Shown: positions 23,300-32,220, numbered from the stretch's first letter. The stretch: DNA of 64,000 nucleotides from Clostridium sp. (GCA_018371855.1 JAHAKD010000001.1:350227-414226), one strand, 5' to 3'. The notes: generated by a model not told the origin, from the sequence alone. Numbers and translations: made by a program.

Positions 23300-24454
23300 T
23301 TAAAATAATAAATCTATAATTTCATCTATACTTAAGTTATTTTCTTCGCCTAGCATTTCAACTTTTTTTAGTTTTAACTCTTCTAATAATTTAACACTGT
23401 CAATCTCTTCTTTTATTCTTTCTATGCCATAAATTTTCCTTATTATTTCGTTTGCAACTGCTTGATTTATTTCTTTCGCATATTTTAGCATCTCTGGTGC
23501 TTTTGCAGTTTCACTTCTTAAATACTTTGGATCTAGCTTTCCATATGTTGCAAATCTTTCCCTATCTAAAGCATCTGCATCTTTTAAAAGCATACACAAT
23601 TTTTCTATTTGACTTAAGCAGTCTACTGGTGCATTATATTTTTTTATTAGTTGTAATATTTCATCTTTATCTAATTTTCCTCGTTCGCATTCTTTATGTT
23701 CATGATAATGTATTACCACTTGCAATATCGGTATTTCCTCTTTTCTTATATTAAATGTATTTGCTACGTTTTTTTCAAAGTATTCGCACGCAAGTTTTGC
23801 TCCTGCTTCGGCATGCTCGTTTTCTCCATCATTTCCGTTTCTGCCACAATCATGAAAAGCTGCAGAAACTAATAATAGTTTCATTTCTTCTTCTGTTAAA
23901 TTTTCATTTTTTCCTAGTAAAAAAGAAAACATAATAACTTTTGAAATATGTTCCATTGAATGAAATTTATTTTTTGAATAAAAACCTGTGGCATTAACAT
24001 TTCTTATGATTTTTTTTATATTTTGTTTTGCTTCATTATCTAATTTTGTTTTAGGTAAATCTTTTTCTATTATTTCTACTAATATTCCATCTGGATCTTT
24101 TATAAAGAAATATGGTTTTCCCAATCTTCCAATTGTTATAGTTATTTCATCTGCTATTTTATTTTCCAATACCCATTTTTTAGCTTTTTCTATATTAGGA
24201 ACTCCTAATGCAAAATGTTTTGTTCCAATTACAGATAAATCTGTAGCTGTGGAAGTAGCTGTTTTAGGTAGTTCTATGTAATCTTTATAACAAAACATTT
24301 CTAGTATCATTCCATTTAAATTTAGCATTCTTATTTTTATACTTTCATCTTCTGCATCCCAAGATTTAAATTCTTTAAATCCAAATTTTTTATAAAATTC
24401 TATACTTTTTTCTATATTGCTTACACTTATTGCAACATGTACTACATTAAACAT
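23300..24454 (-). CDS. Fusion of a VOC (glyoxalase-like) domain and an HD domain
   Basis: 384 residues. Residues 1-130 are a VOC/glyoxalase fold (VVHVAISVSNIEKSIEFYKK, then FIKDPDGILVEIIEK). Residues about 165-330 are an HD hydrolase: HSMEHISKV, AAFHDCGRNG, the EHAEAGA histidine, HYHEH and DADALDRER. HD proteins with this pattern are metal-dependent phosphohydrolases. The fusion suggests that a small-molecule binding module controls or supplies the hydrolase. Substrate unknown. It starts a run of small enzymes read toward lower coordinates. Confidence 0.88.
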   Translation of the reverse strand: MFNVVHVAISVSNIEKSIEFYKKFGFKEFKSWDAEDESIKIRMLNLNGMILEMFCYKDYIELPKTATSTATDLSVIGTKHFALGVPNIEKAKKWVLENKIADEITITIGRLGKPYFFIKDPDGILVEIIEKDLPKTKLDNEAKQNIKKIIRNVNATGFYSKNKFHSMEHISKVIMFSFLLGKNENLTEEEMKLLLVSAAFHDCGRNGNDGENEHAEAGAKLACEYFEKNVANTFNIRKEEIPILQVVIHYHEHKECERGKLDKDEILQLIKKYNAPVDCLSQIEKLCMLLKDADALDRERFATYGKLDPKYLRSETAKAPEMLKYAKEINQAVANEIIRKIYGIERIKEEIDSVKLLEELKLKKVEMLGEENNLSIDEIIDLLF

Positions 24455-24463
24455 TTTCTCCTC

Positions 24464-25015
24464 CTATAAGTAACCTACTATTTCTTCAAAAGTGTCATAT
24501 CCACTTTCTGAATTTATATGTCCTGCATTTGGTATTAAAATACTTTCAGTTGATATCTTATCTGCAAAGTCTTTTTCGACTTCATATTTTACATATGGAT
24601 CATTATCTGAATAAAAACATACTATGTCTTTAACATAATTCCTAATTTCTTCTATATTGTTTAGATACATTGATTCATTTACTGCATCATAATCTTTATT
24701 TATTCCAAGGTAATTGTTAAAACCACAAACTGAAATTAATTTTTTTATTTTTATCTTATTCTCTATTAAGAATTTTGAAATAAATACTGGTGCAATACTA
24801 TGTCCTATTATTATAGTATTTTCTGTTATCAATCCTAAATCAACATAATATTTTAATAATTTACTCCAGTTCTCATAATTTTGTTTTCCAACACCTATTG
24901 GAAAATGTGGCACATACACTTCTTTCCCATCTGATGATATAAAGTCAAATAACCATCCTATCCAATTTGAATATGGTGTACCAAATGAACCATGAATTAT
25001 AAAATAATTTTCCAT
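24464..25015 (-). CDS. RBBP9/YdeN-type alpha/beta serine hydrolase
   Basis: 183 residues. IHGSFGTPYSNWIGWL, nucleophile elbow GHSIAP (GxSxG with the final Gly as Ala), catalytic acid in SDNDPYVKYE and histidine in NAGHINSESG. These are the landmarks of the small RBBP9-like hydrolases. Substrate unknown. It ends 9 bp before the VOC-HD gene and follows the SGNH hydrolase. Confidence 0.88.
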   Translation of the reverse strand: MENYFIIHGSFGTPYSNWIGWLFDFISSDGKEVYVPHFPIGVGKQNYENWSKLLKYYVDLGLITENTIIIGHSIAPVFISKFLIENKIKIKKLISVCGFNNYLGINKDYDAVNESMYLNNIEEIRNYVKDIVCFYSDNDPYVKYEVEKDFADKISTESILIPNAGHINSESGYDTFEEIVGYL

Positions 25016-25035
25016 CTTTTCTTCCTCCTGAACTT

Positions 25036-25647
25036 TTATAATTTACTAATCTCTCCCTTTACTTTTATGGCTTTAAATATTTTCTCATGACCTTTTTCAT
25101 TTGGATGTATTCCATCATCAGAAAAGTCTATTTGTTGTAATACATCAAACAATTTTAAATATTGAACCTTATTCGTATTACAATAATTCTCAAGAGCAAT
25201 ATCATATTCTTTTATGGTATCATTAAAATACATTTCATTATCATTCCATAAAATCGGAGTTGTACGTTCTTCAATTACGTTTGTCAATCCTAGTATTAGA
25301 ATGTTGTTTGTATATGTGGTTGCGATAGCAATAATTTTGCTAATATTACTTATAAATTCTTTTATTTTGATTGCTTCTTGTTGCTTATTTTTAATATAGA
25401 TAGTATCATTTATTCCAATGCCAATTATTATTGTATTAGGAGTTCTAGGTTTTAATTCTGTATCAAGTCTTTTTAATAGGCCCGCTGTTGTCTCTCCCGG
25501 GATTCCAAGTCCATATATATTTTCTACTTGATTATTTTCTTTTAAATCTTCCCTTAATCTATTTACATATCCGTGTTTTTCTTCATCCCACGCACCATAG
25601 ACAATACTATCTCCTAATATACAAATATTTCCTTCTAGTTTAAACAT
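25036..25647 (-). CDS. SGNH/GDSL-family esterase or lipase
   Basis: 203 residues. Block I ILGDSIVYGAW (nucleophile Ser), GLGIPGETTAGL, block III IIGIGINDTIY and block V DDGIHPNEKGHEKI (Asp and His of the triad) are all present. No signal peptide, so cytoplasmic. Substrate unknown. Strong ribosome site AAAGGAGATAGAT. Confidence 0.9.
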   Translation of the reverse strand: MFKLEGNICILGDSIVYGAWDEEKHGYVNRLREDLKENNQVENIYGLGIPGETTAGLLKRLDTELKPRTPNTIIIGIGINDTIYIKNKQQEAIKIKEFISNISKIIAIATTYTNNILILGLTNVIEERTTPILWNDNEMYFNDTIKEYDIALENYCNTNKVQYLKLFDVLQQIDFSDDGIHPNEKGHEKIFKAIKVKGEISKL

Positions 25648-25685
25648 ATCTATCTCCTTTGTTTGTATATTTATTTTTTATTGCA

Positions 25686-25710
25686 ATAGGGATTTAAGGA
25701 ACGTCCCTAT
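25686..25710. repeat. Palindromic repeat family A, copy 2
   Basis: ATAGGGATTTAAGGAACG followed by TCCCTAT; the arms ATAGGGA/TCCCTAT are inverted. Read on the minus strand it encodes the last residues (NRDVP) and the stop of the HAD gene that overlaps it. Confidence 0.8.
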
Positions 25711-26437
25711 TCTCTCTATCTAAGATATGCATTAGTTCTTTAAAATTTTTAACTTTATAATCTGATAATTTATTAATTTCTTCTCTATCTGAGTCTGAAT
25801 ATTTATCATACATATTTACTACTTCAATTCCAGCATTTTTAGCTGCTTGTACACCAATCAGTGCATCTTCTATAACTAAACATTCTTCTGGTGTTACATT
25901 TAACTTTTTCATTATTTTATTATGTATTTCTGGACTAGGCTTTTTATGTTCTACATCTTCTTTACTTAGAATAACTGTAAAAATTTTATCTATGTCTGCT
26001 TTTTTTAATTTTTTTCTGTATATATCTAATCTATCTTTTGTTGTAGTTGTAGCTAATGCTAATATATATCTTTTTTCTTTTAATCTTTCTAATAATATTT
26101 CTGCATTTTCTTTATAATCTACTTCATTAATAATATATTCATTTGCAATATTCCATCTTAATTTTAGTATTTCTTCTGCTGATACGTCTGTTTTAAACTT
26201 TTCCTTTAACCAACTACAATATTCTAAATATATATCTCCACTTTTACATTTAGCTAATATACTATCTCTCATCTGACCTATATCTTTAGCTTGTATATCA
26301 TTTTCTGTAAAAAATTCATCTATACTTTTATTGGTAAATTTTTCAATTAATGTTTCATCTGTTTTATTCCACATACCAACAGAATCTATTAATGTTCCGT
26401 CCATATCAAATATAATAACTTTTTTATTTTTAAACAT
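25694..26437 (-). CDS. HAD family phosphatase (beta-phosphoglucomutase-like)
   Basis: 247 residues. Motif I IIFDMDGTLIDSVGMW, motif II LALATTTTKDR, Lys in KKPSPEIHNKIM and motif IV CLVIEDALIGVQAAKNAGIEV; a helical cap sits between I and II. Cytoplasmic sugar-phosphate or nucleotide phosphatase, substrate not predictable. The C terminus ENRDVP and stop come from a family A repeat. Confidence 0.9.
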   Translation of the reverse strand: MFKNKKVIIFDMDGTLIDSVGMWNKTDETLIEKFTNKSIDEFFTENDIQAKDIGQMRDSILAKCKSGDIYLEYCSWLKEKFKTDVSAEEILKLRWNIANEYIINEVDYKENAEILLERLKEKRYILALATTTTKDRLDIYRKKLKKADIDKIFTVILSKEDVEHKKPSPEIHNKIMKKLNVTPEECLVIEDALIGVQAAKNAGIEVVNMYDKYSDSDREEINKLSDYKVKNFKELMHILDRENRDVP

Positions 26438-26439
26438 AT

Positions 26440-26889
26440 TTACTCCTTATTAATCTTTATATCATTAATATCAATTATATCTGCTAAAATATCTGCTCTT
26501 TTGTCTTCGTCTGGTAAATATCCTAAACTAATTATTTGATCTTGACCTTCAAAATCTTCAAAAATACATTTTCCTTCAACATTTGTGCCAAATTCTATAT
26601 TTCTTATATATTGATTTCCATCTCCTGTTTTATTAAAAGTTTTTCCGTTATATTTTAACACTGTATCTTCTGCTCTTTCATATTCCATGTTTTCTATTTC
26701 TTTACCTATATACATTAAATCATCTTCTGGAATTATAACTAATGTATCACCAGTATCCATAATACATTTAATATAATAAGCTTCATCATCTTCTTTTATT
26801 CCATAAAAAGTTTTTGTTTTAACTATATATTCTTTTTCTTTTATAATTAATTTCGCATCTTCTTTTATATTTTTAATTAATTCGTCCAT
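26440..26889 (-). CDS. Hypothetical protein, 149 aa
   Basis: Soluble, very acidic, beta-rich by eye (YYIKCIMDTGDTLVIIPED, MEYERAEDTVLKYNG). The alternation resembles small DUF4178-like folds, but I cannot confirm it. It ends 2 bp before the HAD gene, so the two are likely co-translated. Confidence 0.7.
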   Translation of the reverse strand: MDELIKNIKEDAKLIIKEKEYIVKTKTFYGIKEDDEAYYIKCIMDTGDTLVIIPEDDLMYIGKEIENMEYERAEDTVLKYNGKTFNKTGDGNQYIRNIEFGTNVEGKCIFEDFEGQDQIISLGYLPDEDKRADILADIIDINDIKINKE

Positions 26890-26927
26890 ATTTCCTCCTT
26901 ACAGACCCATTGAAATTACGTCTATCC

Positions 26928-27731
26928 TTATAGTTCAATTACATCCAAATCATTTGGAACAAATACATATCCACTATAATATTCTTTAGCTTCTTTGGTA
27001 TACAACTCTTTTCTTTGTGGTATATTGTTATCCATTGTATGCCACATTACCAAATTTTTTATATTAAGCATTTCCATTTTTTCTGTAACATCTTTAACCG
27101 TAGAATGACATTTTTCTCTTGCTTTAAATTTTGCCTCTTCTGATTCTAAACAAAATACTTCATGCAATACCCAATCTGTATTTCTTATTTTATCGTGTAA
27201 TTTCTCATTACATGGTACGTCTCCCATAAAAGTTAATATTTTTCCATTATTTAATTTTGTTTGAAATCCAAATTGATTGCATTCTGTAGAATACATATCT
27301 AAAGCCTCGATATTGTATCCTATAATATTAAATTTTCCATTATTATGTAGATCATGAAAAACAACACGTTCATTATACATTTTTATAAGATGAGGATATG
27401 ATGTTGGTATAAAGAAATTGTCTACTAATTCTTTTATTTCTTTATCACAATAAATATGTAATTTACCTTCATATACTCCTGCTCCCATAAGGCTTGTTAC
27501 CATCCTTATAACAGGAAATATTCCCAATAAATGATCAATATGTTTATGAGAGATAAATACATCATGTATTTCGGTAATATTTACTCCTACATCTTTAATT
27601 TGTTTTAAAACACCAATTCCCATTCCCGTATCTACTAATAAATATTTTCCATTATTTTCTAATAAAAAACAGGCATTATAGCAATTTGTTGACATTCCTG
27701 CTCCTGTTCCTAAAACTAATATTCTTTCCAT
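26928..27731 (-). CDS. MBL-fold metallohydrolase (RNase Z/phosphodiesterase-like)
   Basis: 267 residues. Metal site HKHIDHLLG (HxHxDH), MGDVPCN aspartate region and a late MWHTMDN histidine; the N terminus LVLGTGAGMSTNCYNACFLL resembles RNase Z-like and cyclic phosphodiesterase families. No exosite arm is evident, so a tRNA 3'-processing role is less likely than a small-molecule hydrolase. Confidence 0.85.
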   Translation of the reverse strand: MERILVLGTGAGMSTNCYNACFLLENNGKYLLVDTGMGIGVLKQIKDVGVNITEIHDVFISHKHIDHLLGIFPVIRMVTSLMGAGVYEGKLHIYCDKEIKELVDNFFIPTSYPHLIKMYNERVVFHDLHNNGKFNIIGYNIEALDMYSTECNQFGFQTKLNNGKILTFMGDVPCNEKLHDKIRNTDWVLHEVFCLESEEAKFKAREKCHSTVKDVTEKMEMLNIKNLVMWHTMDNNIPQRKELYTKEAKEYYSGYVFVPNDLDVIEL

Positions 27732-27739
27732 ATTTCCTC

Positions 27740-28153
27740 CTATTTTAAAACTTCATCTTTATAAATTTCTACTTGTCTTAGCATATGTCCAATATTCCCT
27801 TCTCCGGCATATTTATCTATGTCAAAAAAATTGTCGTTTTTATTTACCCAAAGTAGTTTATTAATCTCTTCTACTAGTTCAACTTCTTTATTTAATTTGC
27901 CTACATAAACTTCTAATTCCATATCTTGTAATTTATAATCAAAATTCATAATATTTATTAATCTGATATCATTACTTGTAATCCCTGTTTCTTCTTCTAA
28001 TTCTCTATATGCTGCATGTGATTCATCTTCATTCTTTTCTACTTTTCCACCAACAAGATTCAATTTACCTTTATAGGGTTCTTTTGTCCTTTTACACATT
28101 AAAATTTTATCTTCGTCTTTATTAAAAACTATTATTACATTTAATTTTTTCAT
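27740..28153 (-). CDS. NUDIX hydrolase
   Basis: 137 residues. A perfect Nudix box from residue about 36 (GGKVEKNEDE..., then REL-EEETGI; Gx5Ex7REUxEExGU). The start VIIVFNKDEDKILMCKRTKEPYKG is MutT-like. Likely hydrolyses a nucleoside diphosphate derivative; substrate unknown. Lies 8 bp upstream of the MBL gene. Confidence 0.92.
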   Translation of the reverse strand: MKKLNVIIVFNKDEDKILMCKRTKEPYKGKLNLVGGKVEKNEDESHAAYRELEEETGITSNDIRLINIMNFDYKLQDMELEVYVGKLNKEVELVEEINKLLWVNKNDNFFDIDKYAGEGNIGHMLRQVEIYKDEVLK

Positions 28154-28196
28154 AACTATTTCTCCGTTTTTCTTATATTTAAAGTCTTTTCAAAAT

Positions 28197-28676
28197 TTAT
28201 AAACTTTTTATTAAATTATCTAATGCTTGTTTTATATCCTCTTCAAAACATGTACCTTCAGCCATTTTTAGATACCATTCTTCTGTTTCTTTTATATATT
28301 TTTTCTTAAAAAAAATATTTGTCATTGTACTTTCGCTTAAATTATGATATCGATCTGCTAGTTTAACCATTTTTGCCATATCACTATTTATTATTCTATT
28401 ATAATAATCTTGCATTTTGTATCCTTTTTCTTTTGTTAGTAACACCACTGCGTCTAGAACTTTTTTATTGCTCAATTTCAAGATTTCTTCTTTTGTTGCA
28501 TTTGTATCTTCTAATGTATCATGTAATAATCCTGCAGCTTGGTAATCCTCATTAAATCCCTTTTCTTTTAATATATCTGCAACCGCAAATGGATGCAAAT
28601 AATATGGTGTACCTTGTTTTCTTTTTTGTCCTTTATGTTTAATTTTTACATATTCTTTTAAAATTTCAATATTCAT
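28197..28676 (-). CDS. HD-domain phosphohydrolase (RelA/SpoT hydrolase-like)
   Basis: 159 residues. HKGQKRKQGTPYYLHPFAVA and AAGLLHDTLEDTNAT match the hydrolase half of RelA/SpoT and its stand-alone (Mesh1-like) relatives, with DRYHNLSE as the later metal residue. It could hydrolyse (p)ppGpp or a related nucleotide. There is no synthetase domain. Confidence 0.85.
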   Translation of the reverse strand: MNIEILKEYVKIKHKGQKRKQGTPYYLHPFAVADILKEKGFNEDYQAAGLLHDTLEDTNATKEEILKLSNKKVLDAVVLLTKEKGYKMQDYYNRIINSDMAKMVKLADRYHNLSESTMTNIFFKKKYIKETEEWYLKMAEGTCFEEDIKQALDNLIKSL

Positions 28677-28735
28677 CCTATTACTCCCTTTACTTTCATA
28701 TTTTTATTACTGCAGAACTATATTAAATAGTTAAA

Positions 28736-29185
28736 TTAATTGCTTTTCACTAACATTATTTGCTCTTTATCTTGTGTAAATTGATACGCCTCCTTAAAAC
28801 CATATTTTTCGTGTAATTTCAGCGATGGTATATTTTCTTTCGCAATACAGCTATAAATTCTATATCCTTTAAATTTTTCCAACACATATTGCATAAGTTT
28901 ACTTGCAATTCCTTTTCCAATATATTTTTTGTCTGTTACAATTTCCCATATATAAGAAATATTCCCATTCTTTTCTATTTTATCTGGAAAATCTTCTAAC
29001 TTACAAAAATCATCTTTTGTATATACTGCAACATATCCAGCTGGTACATTATTTTCTAAATACACTATCTTTAATATATCATCGCTATTTATGAGCAGTT
29101 CATTACTCTCTTTTGTAATAAAACCATTGTGATTATCCTTCCAAATTCTTTTAATATCTTTAAAATACTTGTTTTCAACTATCAT
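28736..29185 (-). CDS. GNAT family N-acetyltransferase
   Basis: 149 residues. Acetyl-CoA loop DKKYIGKGIASKLMQYVLE (a Q/RxxGxG/A variant) and the terminal LKLHEKYGFKEAYQ are clear. Substrate unknown. Ribosome site AAAGGAGTCC. Confidence 0.85.
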   Translation of the reverse strand: MIVENKYFKDIKRIWKDNHNGFITKESNELLINSDDILKIVYLENNVPAGYVAVYTKDDFCKLEDFPDKIEKNGNISYIWEIVTDKKYIGKGIASKLMQYVLEKFKGYRIYSCIAKENIPSLKLHEKYGFKEAYQFTQDKEQIMLVKSN

Positions 29186-29248
29186 AAGGACTCCTTTTTT
29201 ATAGTATTACTACATTAAATTTAAAACGCAACATATAAGTTTGTCTTA

Positions 29249-29304
29249 ATAGGGATTTAAGGAACGTCACCAAAATCCCTATAGGTGCTCTCAAAATTCC
29301 TATA
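29249..29304. repeat. Palindromic repeat family A, copy 3
   Basis: Core 29249-29282: ATAGGGATTT, 14 nt, AAATCCCTAT, a 10-bp perfect inverted repeat. A second partial palindrome (ATAGG...CCTAT) continues to about 29304 and reaches the stop codon of the GNAT-APH gene. It could also act as that gene's 3' hairpin. Confidence 0.8.
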
Positions 29305-30760
29305 TCTGTAATGAATCTGCAACTGCTTTTATTTGTGTCATTGCATATCTAATTTCGTAATTTAAATAATTTATTTGTTCTTCTGCTAATTCTATTTCTT
29401 CTTTCCTATATGTACTTTCTATGCATAGTGACCTTTTTAAATTATATTCTAACCATTCTATTGCTTCCCATAAATTAGCATATATAAGTTTTTTCATATC
29501 TTCTTTTTTATAATTTTTTATATTTTGTAAATAACTGTTTACAATTATTTCAAACTTTTCAAACTCGAACTTTCCTACATCTCCATTGGCCCAATTCCAA
29601 CATACTTGCACTAATTCTACTGTTGGATTTACATAGCCACTAGATTCCCAATCTATAACTGTTGGAATATTATTATTCCACAAGATATTCTTTTTTATTA
29701 AATCTCTATGACTTATTATTAAATTACTCTTTGCATATTCTAAAGCTTCATTCGTCTTCTTATTTATTTCATAAAGTATTTCTATATTTTCTACTAAGTC
29801 TTTGTAATAATATTTATTTTGCTCTTTCGCTATCTTTGCCAAAGAATTCCAATCTATTGTTCTTATTTGCATTTCTTTAGATTTCTCTGCTTCGATTTTA
29901 GAAAAATCTAAATTATGAATTTTTGCTAGTAACTCTCCAATTATATTACATATTTCATCTGTAACATCTTCTGGCTGTATATGACTTCCATAATTCCAAT
30001 TAAATATCATATAGTAATCTCCATCTATTTTATGAATAATTTTATTTTCAAATTCTAATGCTCTTACTACCAAAATTCCATTTTCTTCAGCTATTCTTGC
30101 CACCTTTTCTGCAAATATAATTCTTTCAAACTCTGCTTTGTTTTGCATTAATGTTTTATTTAATTTTTTTATCGCATACTCTGCTTGGTCTGTTTCTACT
30201 CTATACAATCTATTGGATAGGCCACCATGAATTTGTGTCACTTTAATAATTTGGCTACCTAAATCAAATTTTTTAATTAATTTTTCCATCTTTTTGGTAT
30301 TACTTTTTCTTAATAACAAATTATACTGATAAGTTCTTCCTTTTACAGTTTCTTCACCTCTATCTATTATCTCTGTAAAATCAAATTTCTCATATATGTG
30401 TTTTGCGTTTTCATTATCATCTTCTACACCAACAGTAAATTCTGTTATTCCTTTGTTTTCTAATTCTGATATTACATATTTAAGTAATTTTTGTCCTAAC
30501 CCTTGATCTTGATAATCTTTATGAACTCTAAAAGCGCTTAAATATACTCGTATATTTGGAATAGTTTCATTTGGTAAATCTGATTTATAAGTTACTGTTA
30601 TTTCTCCAATTAAGTTTTCATTTTCTGTTATAACATAAATATCTTTTATTCCATTTGATATATCATCTATAATTTGTTTCTTAATTTCTTCGAAGTTCTC
30701 ATACACATAAAGATTTTTTAATTTTTCTAATTCTTCTAAATTGATTTTTCTATATTCCAT
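29300..30760 (-). CDS. Fusion of GNAT acetyltransferase and APH-like kinase
   Basis: 486 residues. Residues 1-150 are GNAT (SAFRVHKDYQDQGLGQKLL acetyl-CoA loop, then NENAKHIYEKFDF). Residues about 160-486 are an aminoglycoside-phosphotransferase/choline-kinase fold: GGLSNRLYRVET (nucleotide loop), YAIKKLN (Lys), catalytic SHRDLIKKNILW and metal-site VIDWESS. The order and total length are those of the bifunctional aminoglycoside enzyme AAC(6')-APH(2''), but motif details differ (HRD, DWE). Resistance should not be assumed; a small-metabolite modifying enzyme is equally possible. Confidence 0.88.
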   Translation of the reverse strand: MEYRKINLEELEKLKNLYVYENFEEIKKQIIDDISNGIKDIYVITENENLIGEITVTYKSDLPNETIPNIRVYLSAFRVHKDYQDQGLGQKLLKYVISELENKGITEFTVGVEDDNENAKHIYEKFDFTEIIDRGEETVKGRTYQYNLLLRKSNTKKMEKLIKKFDLGSQIIKVTQIHGGLSNRLYRVETDQAEYAIKKLNKTLMQNKAEFERIIFAEKVARIAEENGILVVRALEFENKIIHKIDGDYYMIFNWNYGSHIQPEDVTDEICNIIGELLAKIHNLDFSKIEAEKSKEMQIRTIDWNSLAKIAKEQNKYYYKDLVENIEILYEINKKTNEALEYAKSNLIISHRDLIKKNILWNNNIPTVIDWESSGYVNPTVELVQVCWNWANGDVGKFEFEKFEIIVNSYLQNIKNYKKEDMKKLIYANLWEAIEWLEYNLKRSLCIESTYRKEEIELAEEQINYLNYEIRYAMTQIKAVADSLQI

Positions 30761-30777
30761 AAAAACTCCTTTAATAA

Positions 30778-31004
30778 TTAATTATCTTTTACAAAAACTC
30801 TTCCTAGCATTATCTCTTTAAAACCCATATTTGCATATGCCTTTTCTGTATAGTATCAAAATTTTTTTAAATCACCATATTCCAGTAGCAATCATCTATT
30901 AGTAAATTACTAAATATATAGTAATCGCCTTTTTCTATTAATTCTGATTTATATAATTCCGTTGCACCTTTAAAATGCAAATCTATTAAATCTTGTTTAT
31001 TCAT
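30778..31004 (-). pseudogene. Decayed GNAT acetyltransferase
   Basis: An intact ribosome site (GGGAGAAAC) and ATG at 31004 begin MNKQDLIDLHFKGATELY but stop after 45 codons. Past the stop and a frame change, the minus strand reads AYANMGFKEIMLGRVFVKDN before a stop at 30778, a typical GNAT C-terminal end. About 60-80 internal codons, including the acetyl-CoA loop, are missing. It is an internal deletion rather than a simple frameshift. Confidence 0.7.
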
Positions 31005-31014
31005 GTTTCTCCCT

Positions 31015-31668
31015 TTACCAACAAATTTTATTAAATAAGTCATCTAAATTATGTGATGTTAATTTAAATGTTTTATCATACATTCTTTCTATTACATATG
31101 GTTCACAATTTTCTATCTTTAAATTAAAAATTTTCTCCTTTGGCTCAAATTTAAGTAAATTATAGAAGATACATCTTATGCAATGCATATGTGCGAATAT
31201 ACCTATTGTTATATCTTCATCCATATTTAATGAATCTAAAAAGTCTTTTGTTCTTTTTATTACATCTGTATAACTTTCTCCGTGTGGAGCTTTTTGAATA
31301 AAATCTCTTCTAAATTTTTTATAATTTTCATCTGTAAAGTATTTTTTATAGCTTTCATTATCTTCTAAATCTTCTGGATACTTTCCTTCGAAATCGCCCA
31401 AACTTCTTTCTCTTAAACGTTTATCTATATTAAGTTCATAACCTGGTTTTGCAAGTTTTGCAGTATCTATAGCTCTTTTTAAATCCGAACAATAAACTTT
31501 AGAAATCTCCTTAATAATTGGATTATCATTTAATTTTTTGGCAGCTTCTATCCCTTTTTCGGTTAAATCTGTATATTTGTTATTTAATGCACCTGTAAAT
31601 AGGTTAATTCCTTGCTCATTTAAAATATTTCCCTGGGTTTGTCCATGTCTTATTAAAATTAGCTTCAT
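31015..31668 (-). CDS. Histidine phosphatase family protein (phosphoglycerate mutase-like)
   Basis: 217 residues. Catalytic start LILIRHGQTQGN (RHG), the second arginine in YCSDLKRAIDTA, proton-donor region RERSLGDFEG and late histidine in GIFAHMHCIR. Typical length. Substrate cannot be assigned. The truncated relative at 23146-23289 may be a decayed paralogue. Confidence 0.9.
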   Translation of the reverse strand: MKLILIRHGQTQGNILNEQGINLFTGALNNKYTDLTEKGIEAAKKLNDNPIIKEISKVYCSDLKRAIDTAKLAKPGYELNIDKRLRERSLGDFEGKYPEDLEDNESYKKYFTDENYKKFRRDFIQKAPHGESYTDVIKRTKDFLDSLNMDEDITIGIFAHMHCIRCIFYNLLKFEPKEKIFNLKIENCEPYVIERMYDKTFKLTSHNLDDLFNKICW

Positions 31669-31711
31669 AAAATCACTCCTATCTATTTTGGTGCAATTAG
31701 TATATTAGCAT

Positions 31712-31739
31712 AAAAGAGGAACTAAATAGTTCCTCTTTT
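31712..31739. terminator. Terminator upstream of the histidine phosphatase unit
   Basis: AAAAGAGGAACT pairs with AGTTCCTCTTTT (31712-31723/31728-31739), 12 bp with an AAAT loop. It would terminate the nucleoside-modifying gene that ends at 31822. Confidence 0.75.
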
Positions 31740-31821
31740 GTAAATATAAAACTTGATATATATGCCAAAGAACTATGATTTGATACCCCAAAAATCTTTT
31801 TATATTGGATAATATATTACA

Positions 31822-32220
31822 TTAATTTTCTGGTTTAAATAACTTTATCCATCCTAATTTTATAAAATTATTTAATTCATTATAACTTGAAACCTCTTTT
31901 GATGGTTCGTTTAAAATCCAAATAGTTTTATTTTTATTTTGTAATATATTTTGTACTATTATATAGCTCATTTCTGCATAAACTTGTGGACCAACATATC
32001 CTTTTATGCCATTTTTCTCTTCGTTTAATACAAATAAACAATCCGCTTCTTCTAAGGCATTATAAAAATTAATATATACATCTTTATATATTAGTTCATT
32101 TGATTGGTCTATTTTTTTTGAATATTGAATTACATCATAATTATGTTCTTTAAAATATTCTACCCATTTTTTTATTTCTTTTTCAAATTTTGCACTTCCT
32201 GATATTACTAACTTTTTCAT
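31822..32220 (-). CDS. Nucleoside 2-deoxyribosyltransferase-like protein
   Basis: 132 residues from the ATG at 32220 (GGGAG 5 bp upstream; the longer reading to 32271 has no site). VISGSAKFEKEIKKWVEYF, NALEEADCLFVLNEEKNGIKGYVGPQVYAEM and NKTIWIL resemble the Rossmann-like nucleoside deoxyribosyltransferase/DUF4406 group, including the acidic residue near the active site. Function inferred from fold only. Confidence 0.65.
   Translation of the reverse strand: MKKLVISGSAKFEKEIKKWVEYFKEHNYDVIQYSKKIDQSNELIYKDVYINFYNALEEADCLFVLNEEKNGIKGYVGPQVYAEMSYIIVQNILQNKNKTIWILNEPSKEVSSYNELNNFIKLGWIKLFKPEN

Noticed and set aside
26928..27731. Assigning the MBL protein as RNase Z
   Set aside because: The metal motif fits but no flexible arm for tRNA binding is visible and the neighbours are small-molecule enzymes.
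29300..30760. Calling the fusion an aminoglycoside resistance gene
   Set aside because: Only the architecture matches. The kinase motifs are generic for the APH/choline-kinase fold and no residue specific to APH(2'') was recognised.
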